Part shown: one piece after another, positions 17,469-28,088 of the stretch
Position numbering within the stretch: the stretch's first letter is position 1
How the letters are laid out: the number at the start of each line of letters is the position of its first letter
Assembly (NCBI GenBank): GCA_017550165.1
Contig: JAFZQH010000013.1
Span: 27,063 to 91,062 of the forward strand
Direction of reading: 5' to 3'
DNA from: Lachnospiraceae bacterium
GTDB lineage: Bacteria; Bacillota; Clostridia; Lachnospirales; Lachnospiraceae
Length of the DNA: 64,000 nucleotides
Notes under the pieces: generated by a model
Told to the model about the DNA's origin: nothing
Database searches by the model: none
Seen by the model: only the letters and a program-made list of their open reading frames with translations
Translations under genes and position numbers: made by a program

Positions 17469-18728
17469 CTAGATTATAAAGCTCCATCCTAAGAGTTCAT
17501 TGGTCATTGAAGGTTTTTCTTTCACGGTTGCCTGTTTTTTCCCCCGGTAAAATGCATAAGCGAATACCGCCCAATACAGCTTACTGGTCGAGTACTCGAA
17601 TACTGACAGGATCAAAAATGCAAACATAAATGCAGTAATAACTATTTCCGTATAGTCATACTGTTTCTTCTTAATGGAATCAGCCACCTTTACAAGAGTT
17701 ATAAGATATAAAACTATTGCAAGGCATCCGCCAATGAGTCCAAGTTGGAGGAAATAATCATGAGCATGTGGTGCGCTGCTTAATTCAAGCAGATTCCTGA
17801 CACCTGTGGTGGACATATAACCATATCCTAGGATTGGTCTGAGGGCAATCTTATCTATGGCATGCTCCCATATGATCTTCCTTCCGCTAAATGTTAACGA
17901 TCCTCCCAAGACATCAGTGATAAACAGCCCTGACAGATTACCTATAATACTTAACACAACAAACGAAATAAACATCACCAAAACTATTCCCATAAATGAA
18001 TAAATACTGAACAATCTTGGTTGCATTTTATTGATCACTTCTGACAGCACGATAATTATGAACATGGCAAGTGATCCGACCATCGTTGTTAAGGACCGCA
18101 GATTCACTGCCATGATAACAAATCCGACAATAAACAATATATAAAATGTAAGTCCGACCCTTGAACGCTTTCGCAGGTCGTACTCCCCTTTAAAAAACAA
18201 AAAATATATCAGATATATCCCAAATCCATTCTGCGCGGAAAAAAACAATGTCCTTTGATTACTGTATTGTTGGCCATTATAAGTAAAATTATTGGGATAT
18301 AACCCACCGGGAAATGATACAGCAACCACGCTGTCAATGATCGTCATAAGCATCAAATACAGAATACATGCCTGCCACAGGGAATCTATATCATCGATTT
18401 CATTATCGATAAGCATAACCATAAAAATATATCCTATATGGTTCTGAATGGCAGTCCCAACGCTACCGCCGTTATACAGCGTAGATATAATAATTGTTCC
18501 ATATAGCAGCAACGCCATTATAAAGATTCCGGAAACCCTGCGATTATTAATCCACACCAACAGAATATAAACATATACTAATATCTCCATAACAAAAAAA
18601 ACCGTACGCCATTGTGTCCCCGATGTAATATATGTAATAAATCTGGGTCTCTCCATAACAAACAGTATCACCAAAAACAGTACTACTCTTGTTTGCTTCT
18701 TACACTTTATCTCCAATAACTCTGGCAT
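17469..18728 (-). CDS. O-antigen polymerase/ligase-like membrane protein (Wzy-like)
   Basis: 419 residues with ten or more hydrophobic segments and a large loop holding SFTGRKIIWE-like sequence (here SLTFSGRKIIWEHAIDKI) and HAHDYFLQLGLIGG, both typical of the Wzy/WaaL family. The predicted role is to polymerise repeat units at the outer face of the membrane. Wzy proteins are poorly conserved, so the call rests on topology, these two motifs and the position between wzx and a pyruvyl transferase. ATG at 18728 with CGAGG nine to ten bases upstream. Confidence 0.85.
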   Translation of the reverse strand: MPELLEIKCKKQTRVVLFLVILFVMERPRFITYITSGTQWRTVFFVMEILVYVYILLVWINNRRVSGIFIMALLLYGTIIISTLYNGGSVGTAIQNHIGYIFMVMLIDNEIDDIDSLWQACILYLMLMTIIDSVVAVSFPGGLYPNNFTYNGQQYSNQRTLFFSAQNGFGIYLIYFLFFKGEYDLRKRSRVGLTFYILFIVGFVIMAVNLRSLTTMVGSLAMFIIIVLSEVINKMQPRLFSIYSFMGIVLVMFISFVVLSIIGNLSGLFITDVLGGSLTFSGRKIIWEHAIDKIALRPILGYGYMSTTGVRNLLELSSAPHAHDYFLQLGLIGGCLAIVLYLITLVKVADSIKKKQYDYTEIVITAFMFAFLILSVFEYSTSKLYWAVFAYAFYRGKKQATVKEKPSMTNELLGWSFII

Positions 18729-18743
18729 CAGTTACTACCTCGT

Positions 18744-19886
18744 TTACATTCCGGTTTCAATAGCATTCTTCAGCATTTCAGCACAATCTCTCGCCACACT
18801 CCTGCGCCTTGACGTTATGATCTCGTAGTCAATAACAGCATTACTGTCAAACTCTCCCATAGCAGAGAGTGCTACATATCTGTTCTCCAAACCCAAGGTT
18901 TTAAGTAAGCCGATAATCCTCTCATCATTCTTTTCTTTTCCGTTATTTCTTTTTTCCCTGACACATATAAAGGGTCTCTCAAATATAATGGAAAAAGCTG
19001 TTCCGTGAAACGAATCCGTCATTACATAAGATGCATTTTTTATCAGGCTGAGATAGTCTTCGGGGCGTGTCTCCTTGCGGAGCACCTTTACCCCCTGCTT
19101 TTCTATTCTGCACAGTGCACGAGCATCATTCACAAGTAATAAGGTGTATACCGGAAGACCCAATCTCTCTCCAAGTGTTTGGGCCATTTTATAACTGTCC
19201 TTACCGTTCCACACCTTATATAAAAAAACATAGTCGCCCTTAATTATTCTCGAACCGGTTATCTTATCATAATCTGTCTTATCATGAAGAAGTGTAGGAT
19301 CCAAAACAGTATATACCTCCCTGTCTCTGCCTATAAAGTCTCTAACCCTTTCCGCGCCTGCTTCTTCACGAAACGAAAGAAATTCAAAATCACGTATGGC
19401 TTTCTTCATCCTTTCGTCACATCGTTCCTCAGTAAAATCCGTATTATTGATGCTTATGGCGTATGCGATCTTTCTTATGTTAACATCCGGCAAAAAAAAG
19501 AAGTCATCACTGTCCTTTGCATGAACATTCCAAATTTGATCACTACCGCATATTATCAGATCATATCTGCCTTCTAACTCCTTCGGACCGGAAAAGATCC
19601 CATACTCCTCTTTGCTCAGATTCAGTTGTCTGTCACGGAAGTCTTTAAAAAACTTTGCCTGGCTCTTTTTATAACCTGCAATAGGAATTCGTGATATGTT
19701 TTTTTTGATATTCTTTAAACTGTTACCGGGAAGGTATATGCCATATGCAAGCTTGTATGATGCCGGCTCATAATCAATGATCTCCACGCTATGTCCGAAG
19801 GATCTGATCAACTCTTGCAATGCCCAAGCCTGCATAACAGAGCCGTAATTAACAGACTTATGAAACGTCAGTATTCCTATTTTCAA
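18744..19886 (-). CDS. polysaccharide pyruvyl transferase family protein 1
   Basis: 380 residues from a TTG at 19886, chosen because AGGCGG lies eight bases upstream and the family normally starts MKIGILTFH; a GTG at 19895 is also possible. Motifs: ILTFHKSVNYGSVMQAWAL, DLIICGSDQIWN, YAISINNTD, YVMTDSFHGTAFSIIF. The family adds pyruvate ketals to sugars from phosphoenolpyruvate, which gives the polymer negative charge. A second member lies at 23475, so two sugars or positions may be modified, or one may be a different transferase of this fold. Confidence 0.88.
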   Translation of the reverse strand: MKIGILTFHKSVNYGSVMQAWALQELIRSFGHSVEIIDYEPASYKLAYGIYLPGNSLKNIKKNISRIPIAGYKKSQAKFFKDFRDRQLNLSKEEYGIFSGPKELEGRYDLIICGSDQIWNVHAKDSDDFFFLPDVNIRKIAYAISINNTDFTEERCDERMKKAIRDFEFLSFREEAGAERVRDFIGRDREVYTVLDPTLLHDKTDYDKITGSRIIKGDYVFLYKVWNGKDSYKMAQTLGERLGLPVYTLLLVNDARALCRIEKQGVKVLRKETRPEDYLSLIKNASYVMTDSFHGTAFSIIFERPFICVREKRNNGKEKNDERIIGLLKTLGLENRYVALSAMGEFDSNAVIDYEIITSRRRSVARDCAEMLKNAIETGM

Positions 19887-19905
19887 CCGGTTCACCGCCT
19901 TTTAT

Positions 19906-20922
19906 TCAATCCTTTCGACCAAAACTGCTGATAAAGAAAAACAGTAATGTCGGATTCTGCATCCTGATCAATGCTCTTTTCATCATACTTTTAGACCCCT
20001 TTTTGGTTGACAAGTATTTAAGCATATAGTCTTTTCTGATGTCTTTTAAGAATCCGTCAATATACTGAATCTTTTCCCGTCTGTTAAGCTTACAGGTCGG
20101 ATAATTGATCTTACGAACAACTAACCATGAATAACTCCCTTCATTAAACTCCAAGGCATCCTGACACTCCTCATAAATGGAATAATGCTCGTATAAGCTT
20201 TTCATGGAGGAATATATCCTTTTTCTCCTGTCCAGCTCATTTGTAACAAATCTGCCTACTAACGAAGACCGCCCGCGAACGTTGTACTGATAATATGATC
20301 CGTCTACAACCTTTATCTTATATGAAAGCTTCAGGAAGTCGGAAATAAAAATAAAATCCTCTCCCAGACTGATGGACTCGTCAAATCGGATATTATTATT
20401 CTTGATCACATCTGCCGAAAAAATCTTATTCCAGATAAAATTGAAGAACGCACCACGATCATTATTCTTTATAATGTGCTTTAAGTATTCCGTTAATCCG
20501 TCACGGGTCACTATCTCTTGTTCAGGAATACAAAAATGCCTGTCAGCTTTATCTGAACCAATGTAATGCTTGACAACCCCACAGATGACCATATCAAATC
20601 CCTGAGCATTTTCCATGCATTCCTTAAGCATGTTACGGTCAATAACATCATCTGAATCCATAAAGAATATCATCTTTCCCTGTGATGCTTCTATCCCGAT
20701 ATTCCTTGCATGTGACGGTCCTGCATTACCCTGATCTATTATTCTTATCCTGTCATCTTTTTCGGCATACCCATTCAGTATCACTGCAGAGTTATCGGTT
20801 GATCCGTCATTTACTATGATCAGTTCAAAGTCTGAGAAGGATTGCTGCAATACCGAATCAATGGTTTCGGAGAGATATTCCCCCGAATTGTATACAGGCA
20901 TTATTATTGATATCTCCGGCAT
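19906..20922 (-). CDS. family 2 glycosyltransferase
   Basis: 338 residues with a GT-A fold: SIIMPVYNSGEYLSETIDSVLQQ, FELIIVNDGSTDNS, GPSHARNIG and the DxD-type motif DSDDVID at about residue 93. This is an inverting transferase using a nucleotide sugar at the cytosolic membrane face. It is the only classical GT2 of the locus in this window, so the repeat unit may be short, or the Stealth and LicD proteins may supply other linkages. ATG at 20922, 12 bases after the LicD gene. Confidence 0.93.
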   Translation of the reverse strand: MPEISIIMPVYNSGEYLSETIDSVLQQSFSDFELIIVNDGSTDNSAVILNGYAEKDDRIRIIDQGNAGPSHARNIGIEASQGKMIFFMDSDDVIDRNMLKECMENAQGFDMVICGVVKHYIGSDKADRHFCIPEQEIVTRDGLTEYLKHIIKNNDRGAFFNFIWNKIFSADVIKNNNIRFDESISLGEDFIFISDFLKLSYKIKVVDGSYYQYNVRGRSSLVGRFVTNELDRRKRIYSSMKSLYEHYSIYEECQDALEFNEGSYSWLVVRKINYPTCKLNRREKIQYIDGFLKDIRKDYMLKYLSTKKGSKSMMKRALIRMQNPTLLFFFISSFGRKD

Positions 20923-20934
20923 TATAATCTCTAT

Positions 20935-21765
20935 TTACTCCTGTTGCTCTTCTTCGTCATTAAACTCTATTTTCCATCTGGTAAGATGTGTATACCCCTG
21001 TTCTGCAACATCCTTGGGAATCTGCATATAGTCCCCGTAGAGATTTGAAAGGTATTTCTTATAACCTATGGGAACCGGGAACATTCTACCGTTAAAAGGA
21101 AGATCCACGGTTTTTTCCATGTATTTACGCCGGATGATCTCTCTTTCTCCGTAATGACATACCATACTCACAGCTACATATTTTGACGAATCGAAAGGAT
21201 ACCTTATAGCCTGCCGCTCCATTAACCGGGCAAATCTGTGCCCCCCTATCAGCTTACATATAGGATACAGAAGCCTTTTGAGTGTCCTGTATTTTTCTTC
21301 TTCTTTAAACCTGACTCTTATGGCCGCAATTGATAGAATCTTGAAAAACTTGATCTTCTTGATTACGATTTTTTGTCTCCATTTCTTATCAGGCATCCCG
21401 TCGATTGGGAATATGTCCAGAAATACTCCCATTCCGCGAACGTCTAGAAACTTGTAATGAACCTTCGTAGACAGGTCCCATACCCGTCCGTAAGGCATTG
21501 CCCAGTTTTTATCTGTATTTAGCGAGCCAACACCATATTTTGAGGCATATTTTTTTCCAAATCCTTTCATAAACCTCTCATAATCCGGGCGAGGCATCAT
21601 AAGATCTCCATCATCGTCCCACGGAATAAAGCCCTGATGTCTCACTGCACCAAGGCATGTTCCTCCTGAAAGACAGTAACGTATGTTGTTTTCCTTGCAA
21701 TAGTCATCAATATCACACATCATCTTAAAGATGACCTTTTGCATCTTTTCAACTGTATCATTCAT
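20935..21765 (-). CDS. LicD family phosphotransferase, single domain
   Basis: 276 residues. LicD core: [23 protein letters not shown] followed by [13 protein letters not shown]. The family transfers phosphocholine, or another phospho-group such as phosphoribitol or glycerol phosphate, from a CDP-activated donor. A CDP-donor-making enzyme of the IspD/TarI family is encoded in the same locus at 27372. The protein is strongly similar to the second half of the preceding gene, so the three LicD domains arose by duplication. ATG at 21765 with AGGAGG eight bases upstream; it overlaps the upstream gene by eight bases, so the two are coupled. Confidence 0.9.
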   Translation of the reverse strand: MNDTVEKMQKVIFKMMCDIDDYCKENNIRYCLSGGTCLGAVRHQGFIPWDDDGDLMMPRPDYERFMKGFGKKYASKYGVGSLNTDKNWAMPYGRVWDLSTKVHYKFLDVRGMGVFLDIFPIDGMPDKKWRQKIVIKKIKFFKILSIAAIRVRFKEEEKYRTLKRLLYPICKLIGGHRFARLMERQAIRYPFDSSKYVAVSMVCHYGEREIIRRKYMEKTVDLPFNGRMFPVPIGYKKYLSNLYGDYMQIPKDVAEQGYTHLTRWKIEFNDEEEQQE

Positions 21766-23461
21766 TGCAAGATCCTCCTGTCAATTCTCCTTCGCGAAAA
21801 TCAACTTCCCAGTGGTCCAGATGCGAATACCCGTTCTTCTCAGCATCCTTGGGTATCTCCATATAGTTACCATACAGATTGGTCAGATACTTCTTGTATC
21901 CTCTGGGAACCGGCAACATGCGGCCGTTAAAGGGAAGATATACAGCTCCCGCCATGTTTTCCCGCCGGATCGTTTCCTTTTCCCCATAGTGGAAAGCCAT
22001 ACTGACAGCAACATATCGGGATGAATCAAAGGGGTATCTTCTTACCTGATCCTCCATGGCAAGGGCAAGCCTGTGTCCTCCCAAAGGTTTACATAGCACA
22101 TGGATAACCTTTTTTATACCGGTCGGTTCTTTCATGACAGCCGCATAACGCAATACCTTTAAGACCTTAAGCTTATTGTAAACTATCTTTTGCTGCCATC
22201 TCCTATCCGGCAGGCCATCGATGGGAAAAATGTCAACAAACACACCCATATCACCAAAATCAAGGTACTTATGGCTGATCTTCGTTGTCAGATCCCATAT
22301 CCTTCCGTATTGGATGACCCATTCTTCATTACCCTTAAGCCATCCCGCACCGTATCTCGACCGGAACTTCTCAGCAAATCCTTTCATAAACCGGTCAAAG
22401 TCCGGTCTGGGCATCATGATATCAATATCCTCGTCCCACGGGATAAATCCCTGATGTCTCACTGCTCCCAGGCATGTACCTCCCGACAGGAAATATCGGA
22501 TATCATTCTCCTTACAATAGTCATCTATATCACAGAGGATACCGAATAGGATCTTTTGCATTCTCTGTACGATCTGCTTAACCTGTGCTTCCCCTGTCTG
22601 TCCGTAAGATATTTCTTTTATATTATGCTTATCCTTGTCTGCATCTTCAGGCGGCCTCATATAGTCACCGTAGAAATGGGTCAGGAATTCATCATATTTT
22701 TCAGGACCGTTCAGTTCCAGGGTCTCAAAGTGATACTTCCGGCCCTTCCCCAGAAGTTGTTTATCCACAATCTCCTTTTCCATATATGAGCCGAAGAAGC
22801 TTACCATATAATCGGACTTGTCATAAGGGTACTTGCGGAGCCCCTTCTCCATCCGTCTCATAAGTTTCCTGGTATTCATATGGCTTCCGATATGGGTCAT
22901 CTGGATAAACTTTATAGCTGCTTTAAGATACCACGCCCTTCCCGGCCGGTTTAAATTCACCAATTCTTCAAAGCAGGAAGCATGGTAGAAGAACCTTATG
23001 AAGGTCATATGCCAGAAATGAATCTTCTGCCTTATCCTGCCATCCGGCATGCCGTCAAAGGGGAATATATCGACCCAGGCCTTCTCATCTATGGTCCTGG
23101 TGTTGGATGCATTGGTAACAGTTACATTGTCATTGACTATCCGGGAGAAATATCTCTTATAATCCTTATCAATCTTATAATTTAAGAAACTATACCCTTC
23201 GGGAAGCTCCTCCCTTACTATACGAATAAACTTCTCATAATCAGGCCGGGGCATTCCCACGTCAGCATCATCGTCCCATGGAATGAAGCCCTTGTGACGG
23301 ATGGCACCCAGCATGGTCCCACCCACCATATAATATCTCAAACCGTACTTATCGCATATTTCTGAAAAGATACGAAGATTCTCCAATTCTACCAGCTGGA
23401 GATTCCTGAGAGTTGTATTGTCCTCTTCATTATATGATCTGTTCCAGTTTTTTTCTGCCAT
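21758..23461 (-). CDS. double LicD-domain phosphotransferase
   Basis: 567 residues with two complete LicD domains in one chain. The first (about 25-275) has [32 protein letters not shown] broken over two motifs; the second (about 300-555) has [32 protein letters not shown] in the same arrangement. Both keep the Gly-Gly and Asp clusters expected for activity. The second domain is closer to the single-domain protein at 20935 than to the first, so an internal duplication followed by a gene split or fusion is likely. Fused LicD pairs are uncommon compared with single-domain forms. Confidence 0.88.
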   Translation of the reverse strand: MAEKNWNRSYNEEDNTTLRNLQLVELENLRIFSEICDKYGLRYYMVGGTMLGAIRHKGFIPWDDDADVGMPRPDYEKFIRIVREELPEGYSFLNYKIDKDYKRYFSRIVNDNVTVTNASNTRTIDEKAWVDIFPFDGMPDGRIRQKIHFWHMTFIRFFYHASCFEELVNLNRPGRAWYLKAAIKFIQMTHIGSHMNTRKLMRRMEKGLRKYPYDKSDYMVSFFGSYMEKEIVDKQLLGKGRKYHFETLELNGPEKYDEFLTHFYGDYMRPPEDADKDKHNIKEISYGQTGEAQVKQIVQRMQKILFGILCDIDDYCKENDIRYFLSGGTCLGAVRHQGFIPWDEDIDIMMPRPDFDRFMKGFAEKFRSRYGAGWLKGNEEWVIQYGRIWDLTTKISHKYLDFGDMGVFVDIFPIDGLPDRRWQQKIVYNKLKVLKVLRYAAVMKEPTGIKKVIHVLCKPLGGHRLALAMEDQVRRYPFDSSRYVAVSMAFHYGEKETIRRENMAGAVYLPFNGRMLPVPRGYKKYLTNLYGNYMEIPKDAEKNGYSHLDHWEVDFREGELTGGSCNE

Positions 23462-23474
23462 TTAGATACGTCTC

Positions 23475-24578
23475 CTAATACGCAATAGCACTGTCAATAT
23501 ACCTGTAACTACGATTTCTCATATCACCCAATAACTCATATACTTCATCAAATACTATTTCACCGCATATCTCATGATCATTATCATATGCGATCCTATC
23601 TTTAAGACCCAGGGACTCCATCAGATCTACCATTCGAGTGTAACGAACTGTATGGGGTACTGCTATAAACTGCTTCTTATATATTATAGAGAATGTACAT
23701 CCGTGAAATGAATTTGTTACCACGAAGGATGCTCCTTTAAATAAGCTTAGGAATTCCCCCGGTCCGATATCAAGAAGGTGCCTGGCTCCATCCACCTTCT
23801 TAAAAGGCTTCGGAGAAATATCAACAATGATCAGATTCCTTCTTTCTGCTTCTCTTTTGGCAATATCTATTGTTATGAGGGAATGCTGGATATTATACAG
23901 CAATAGATACGGTTCATCTATCTTGCATTCCCGGCTTTCCATGGGTGAATAATCATTCTCTTCAAGAAGCAGTGTACAATCCAATACTACTTCGACATTT
24001 TTTCCCAACGCATCTGCAAGTTCTTCTGCCGATGTCTTCTCCCTAACTGATAATGCCTTAAAATCATTGGTCATATCACGAAAAACATCAACATACTCTG
24101 TAATATCGACCTCTCCAAGGCTCACGCCATAGGATACTTTTATTCCCTCAACAAAACCCAGAAAATAGGCTTTATCCGGTTTTCCGCCCGTGAGAACAGG
24201 ATTCCATATCTGATCACTGCCGCAAATGTACAAATCTGCCCACGGAGGATCATCATAAAGCTGTGAAACACTCTCGTATCTGTGTGTGAGTCTCAGATTA
24301 TCATGAATAAACTCATCATATCTTTTTTCTTTTCTTTTCAGTCTGCCATAATAAGTTAAGAGTTTAATATTATGCTTAATGCAGCCAAGGGTTTTTCTTA
24401 TCCCTTTGCCGGTTTCAATCTCCTTAAAAATACTCTTTCTTTGTTTTAAGTATTTCGGCTGATAATCTATTACTTCAACGTCAGCCCCATACTTATCCAA
24501 ATGCTTAGACATTGCACAGCATTGAAGGGTTGCTCCGAAGTTTTTCACGTCATGAAATGTAATAATGCTTATCTTCAT
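23475..24578 (-). CDS. polysaccharide pyruvyl transferase family protein 2
   Basis: 367 residues with the family's start and core: MKISIITFHDVKNFGATLQCCAM, DLYICGSDQIWNP, KVSYGVSLG, SFVVTNSFHGCTFSIIY. It is a distant paralog of the protein at 18744. It shares a 4-base ATGA overlap with the Stealth gene upstream, typical of translational coupling. The predicted reaction is pyruvyl transfer from phosphoenolpyruvate to a sugar of the repeat unit. Confidence 0.88.
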   Translation of the reverse strand: MKISIITFHDVKNFGATLQCCAMSKHLDKYGADVEVIDYQPKYLKQRKSIFKEIETGKGIRKTLGCIKHNIKLLTYYGRLKRKEKRYDEFIHDNLRLTHRYESVSQLYDDPPWADLYICGSDQIWNPVLTGGKPDKAYFLGFVEGIKVSYGVSLGEVDITEYVDVFRDMTNDFKALSVREKTSAEELADALGKNVEVVLDCTLLLEENDYSPMESRECKIDEPYLLLYNIQHSLITIDIAKREAERRNLIIVDISPKPFKKVDGARHLLDIGPGEFLSLFKGASFVVTNSFHGCTFSIIYKKQFIAVPHTVRYTRMVDLMESLGLKDRIAYDNDHEICGEIVFDEVYELLGDMRNRSYRYIDSAIAY

Positions 24579-25591
24579 TTCTCAAAATCACACTTTTCCG
24601 GCAATATATCATTTAATGCTTTATTAATCTTTGCCTTATAATGCTCAAAATCACATTCTTCATTATTATCATTGAAGCATACAAGCTTGCCCTTACGTTT
24701 TCTTATATAAGCAACCGCTTCATTAACATTTCTATTGTTTGTGATCAGTTTCCCGAGAAACCTGTGGGGATAGAAATTACCTGAAGCCAGCTGCCAGTAT
24801 CTGAAGAATAACTGATTAACATCTCTGTCATCCCGGAACTTGCGAGAACATGTTTCAGTCAAGATCTGTTTTTCCTTCTTCCACACAGTCTCCAGTGTTG
24901 ACTTATTATAAGGTACAGCAAGATGATGATTCACAAATCCTATATGTGAATCCCATGTAATAAACATAAAAGAGCGAAACATGAACTTAAACTTATATGC
25001 TTTGTTAAACCAGAGCCCGGGTCTCTTTTTTACAAGCTTTTTTTTATCAAAATGATTATTGATCCTTAATACTGCATTGAACAGTATCGGAAAATAGGAA
25101 TTCTGCCTGGGTATTATAGGGCTGCTTGCCAGACAATCGCACGGAAGCCCGTTATGAAAAAAATCTTCTTCTTTCAGTTCATCTATTATAAATATATCAT
25201 CATTAAAATAGATGAAGTGATCACTCAGTCCTTCGATACGATGCATGTTTAGTTCTATCGTGTGTGAGCTGAATGTCGGAAGAAACTCCTTGGGGATATA
25301 ATCCTCATGTCTGACTATATGAAGTTTTTCGCATTCTGTATTCAGCCATCCCGGCAAATGACCACAGGTTACAAAATGCACCTTCCTTACCCATGGCGCA
25401 TACTTCTGGATCCCTCTGAAGAGATACTGTAGATTATCCCAGTCCCTGAATCGCATATCTCTGTTATCAGAAGTATCCATCTGTTCTGATGCATATTTTT
25501 TCCTGGATTCTCGCCATTTTTCATCGGATGGATCCACCCAGGGAAGCACTATATCTATGGAGTTTTCCTTGATACTATTATCGTTTTTCAT
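24575..25591 (-). CDS. Stealth family sugar-phosphate transferase
   Basis: About 338 residues. Conserved Stealth regions are visible: CR1 IDIVLPWVDPSDEKW, CR2 from RFRDWDNLQYLFRG through KVHFVTCGHLPGWL to FNDDIFI, and CR3/4 KFRDDRDVNQLFFRYW. These enzymes move hexose-1-phosphate from a nucleotide sugar, making phosphodiester-linked capsules. A polymer with phosphate bridges would agree with the LicD genes. The start is uncertain: ATG at 25591 or TTG at 25600; neither has a clear ribosome site. Ends in a 4-base overlap with the next gene. Confidence 0.9.
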   Translation of the reverse strand: MKNDNSIKENSIDIVLPWVDPSDEKWRESRKKYASEQMDTSDNRDMRFRDWDNLQYLFRGIQKYAPWVRKVHFVTCGHLPGWLNTECEKLHIVRHEDYIPKEFLPTFSSHTIELNMHRIEGLSDHFIYFNDDIFIIDELKEEDFFHNGLPCDCLASSPIIPRQNSYFPILFNAVLRINNHFDKKKLVKKRPGLWFNKAYKFKFMFRSFMFITWDSHIGFVNHHLAVPYNKSTLETVWKKEKQILTETCSRKFRDDRDVNQLFFRYWQLASGNFYPHRFLGKLITNNRNVNEAVAYIRKRKGKLVCFNDNNEECDFEHYKAKINKALNDILPEKCDFEK

Positions 25592-25684
25592 ATTTCTCAA
25601 TCAATTATCTTTCTTCAAACCAGTAATGATAGACACCACGCTTAAAACAGTATAATGTATAGCAATTTGATAGTCAAATATCCT

Positions 25685-27370
25685 CTACGCTATCCCCCAA
25701 TAGGAACAGAGCCACTCGTTTCTCTCCTTCAACCAGGCCTTTAAATATTCAACATTATCCGTATAAGTCTTTGCCGGAGTAACATGAAGTCTGGAGTACT
25801 TTTCAGAAATATTCCAGTCTGTTTCGTTGAAGTTCTTATTCACTGCTATATCCAGCCTGTCTGTCTGTCGGTCAATATATCCGTCTTTATCATACAGGGA
25901 TGTAATAATATTCTGGAGCTCCTTAAATCTTTCAGCTACTTCAGCCTTAAACTCAGGGTAATTAAGAAGTGCAGCAAAGATTGGGTTTGTCGTCCCGTAT
26001 ATACCATGTGAAGTACTACCCGATTCGTCTCTATACTTATTATATGCTTTATTGTCAGGATCAGGGTTGCCGGCTGACAGATCAAAATCCCACACCGGTC
26101 CTCCGTGAAGTTTTCCCTCTGAATAATAGAAATACCCTCTGCCTGCATCAACGTTCTTAAGCATTTCCTGAACTATATAATAATTCACTATTGAATCAAC
26201 ATCTACTATTTTCTGAACCTTTTTATAATCCCCTGAGAGAATGGCTTCCTCCACCGAATCCATTACGCTCCTTATTACATCAGCCTCATGATCACCCGGA
26301 TCCTCAGGCTCACAAAGCATAAACCTCCAACCATTCTTCCGGGTTTTAAAATAATACGCATCGTCTTCTAACGTACTTTGAATACTCTCAACAAAAAAGC
26401 CGGAGGATACATCGATATCAATCCTCTCCGGATCCACTTCAACCTGCTCTGTAAGCAGGTAGAGTCCTCTGTATATTCCATCAACCGTAAGTTCAACATA
26501 AGCAGAATCAGGAGTGTATTCAAGGCCTATACTTCTTGCCAAATACAGTGCCAGCTCATTGCGGATCATAGTTGGATCCATCTGGTTGGCTATAAGGCAC
26601 CAGTCTTTTGCCTTGCCAAGCCCCAGAAGATCATTCTTTTTATTTAACTTGATCTTGTATGGTTTCTTGGCTAATTTGGCTGTCGAGTTCCCCCTGATCT
26701 TAGCCTTTCCGATCAGGGTTGTTCTCTCCTCTCCCTCTATAACACTTATGTTGACGTTCTCCACATATCCCTCTTCCTTGTTCAGGGAATTGCCGTTTCC
26801 CTCCGGGAAATTGAGATAAATATGAGGCAGGTGGGTCTCACCCCCTATCCCGTTGTCTGAAGCAAGAAAGAATACTGAGATCAACAGGATCGCTGCTATT
26901 CCGGCCTTTACATGAAACTCTCTTCCGAATAGGAAGCCCAGCCTCGGATGACTTACCCTGACCTTTTCCGCCAATGCCTCCTTCTCTTGGCGGCTTACGG
27001 AAAGAAACCAGACACAGGCTATGAAAGCTATGGTGAATAATACGGCGCCTGTCAGGAAAAACCGCTTCATGGTTGTGTCATACTTCCTGCAATAGGCCAT
27101 CCCGAACAGTACTGCGGGGATTACCGCCACAAATGATCTGAGACACTGCTCCATAAAGTCCTCTGTCTTCTCCCTGTGGGAGACATGATAGCAGACGCCC
27201 ATTATGACCACGCACAGCAAAAGAAAGAGCGCCGCGGCTGTTATAACAAAACCGGGTGCTATGGATATCTTTCTTATCTTATATAAAACCTGTTTTCCGA
27301 ATACCGCAACTCCGCAACTGACATACAGCAGCAGCAAGAAGGGGACTCTTCCCCTGATCCGTCTGATCAT
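25685..27370 (-). CDS. membrane protein with CotH kinase domain
   Basis: 561 residues. The first 175 hold about five hydrophobic helices, then a CotH domain: IRGNSTAKLAKKPYKIKL, GLGKAKDWCLIANQMDPTMIRN, GLYLLTEQ and the catalytic GGPVWDFDLSAGNPD. CotH proteins are atypical kinases known from spore coats; membrane-bound forms occur in surface polysaccharide loci. The helices would place the kinase domain outside or at the membrane. The ATG at 27370 is one base after the stop of the cytidylyltransferase gene, with AAAGGTTGAG as the ribosome site. The target is unknown; phosphorylation of a wall component is a guess. Confidence 0.85.
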   Translation of the reverse strand: MIRRIRGRVPFLLLLYVSCGVAVFGKQVLYKIRKISIAPGFVITAAALFLLLCVVIMGVCYHVSHREKTEDFMEQCLRSFVAVIPAVLFGMAYCRKYDTTMKRFFLTGAVLFTIAFIACVWFLSVSRQEKEALAEKVRVSHPRLGFLFGREFHVKAGIAAILLISVFFLASDNGIGGETHLPHIYLNFPEGNGNSLNKEEGYVENVNISVIEGEERTTLIGKAKIRGNSTAKLAKKPYKIKLNKKNDLLGLGKAKDWCLIANQMDPTMIRNELALYLARSIGLEYTPDSAYVELTVDGIYRGLYLLTEQVEVDPERIDIDVSSGFFVESIQSTLEDDAYYFKTRKNGWRFMLCEPEDPGDHEADVIRSVMDSVEEAILSGDYKKVQKIVDVDSIVNYYIVQEMLKNVDAGRGYFYYSEGKLHGGPVWDFDLSAGNPDPDNKAYNKYRDESGSTSHGIYGTTNPIFAALLNYPEFKAEVAERFKELQNIITSLYDKDGYIDRQTDRLDIAVNKNFNETDWNISEKYSRLHVTPAKTYTDNVEYLKAWLKERNEWLCSYWGIA

Positions 27371-27371
27371 C

Positions 27372-28088
27372 TCAACCTTTCAGCCAATCTGAGCGTTTTG
27401 CCATTAAAAGCGCCTTAAATATATCTATATCCTCTACCGTGGTCAGCTTGATATTCTTCTCTGACCCTGCTGAGAAATACACCTTCTGTCCCATCTCTAT
27501 CATTAAGGTACATGAGGCTACGGAGTTGGTGATCCCCGCTTCCAGGGCCCGCCTGTGAAGGTCGCATATGTCTCCTATATGAAATGCCTGTGGCGTCTGG
27601 GTTCTTTTTAGATTATCCCTGGGATAGGTCTCTGACGATACGGAACCATCCTGTGTAGTAAGCATAGCCTCGGCACATGGGATCACTGTTATGGCGTTAC
27701 CGAACTCCCTCGCCACCCTGATGTTATCCGATATGATCTCAGCACTTACCATGGGACGGATCGCATCATGGATCAGGACGAAGTCTTCCTTATCATAATG
27801 TTTCTCCAGTTCCATCACTCCGTTACGGATGGAGTCCTGGCCGTTCTTGCCACCCGGAACCACATATTTCAACTTAGTTATATTAAACTGGGCTGCATAT
27901 GCACGCAGTACCTGTTCCCAGCCTTCTATACATACAACCGCTATCGCATCTATCTCCGGATGCTTTTCAAAAGCCTCCAGGGTATATACTATAACCGGTC
28001 TCTCATTTACGGTAAGAAACTGCTTGGGGATATCCTGCTGCATTCTCGCGCCGGAACCTCCGGCTATGATCAAACCTATATTAGCCAT
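27372..28088 (-). CDS. IspD/TarI family cytidylyltransferase
   Basis: 238 residues. N-terminal GLIIAGGSGARM...PKQFL, then VPGGKNGQDSIRNGV, HDAIRPMVS and RTQTPQAF: the IspD/TarI pattern for making a CDP-linked alcohol from CTP. Family members make either CDP-methylerythritol (isoprenoids) or CDP-ribitol (teichoic acid and capsule). The position inside a polysaccharide locus with LicD transferases, and eight bases of overlap with the epimerase gene, favour a CDP-activated polyol donor for this polymer. A separate ispD elsewhere in the genome would settle it. Confidence 0.88.
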   Translation of the reverse strand: MANIGLIIAGGSGARMQQDIPKQFLTVNERPVIVYTLEAFEKHPEIDAIAVVCIEGWEQVLRAYAAQFNITKLKYVVPGGKNGQDSIRNGVMELEKHYDKEDFVLIHDAIRPMVSAEIISDNIRVAREFGNAITVIPCAEAMLTTQDGSVSSETYPRDNLKRTQTPQAFHIGDICDLHRRALEAGITNSVASCTLMIEMGQKVYFSAGSEKNIKLTTVEDIDIFKALLMAKRSDWLKG

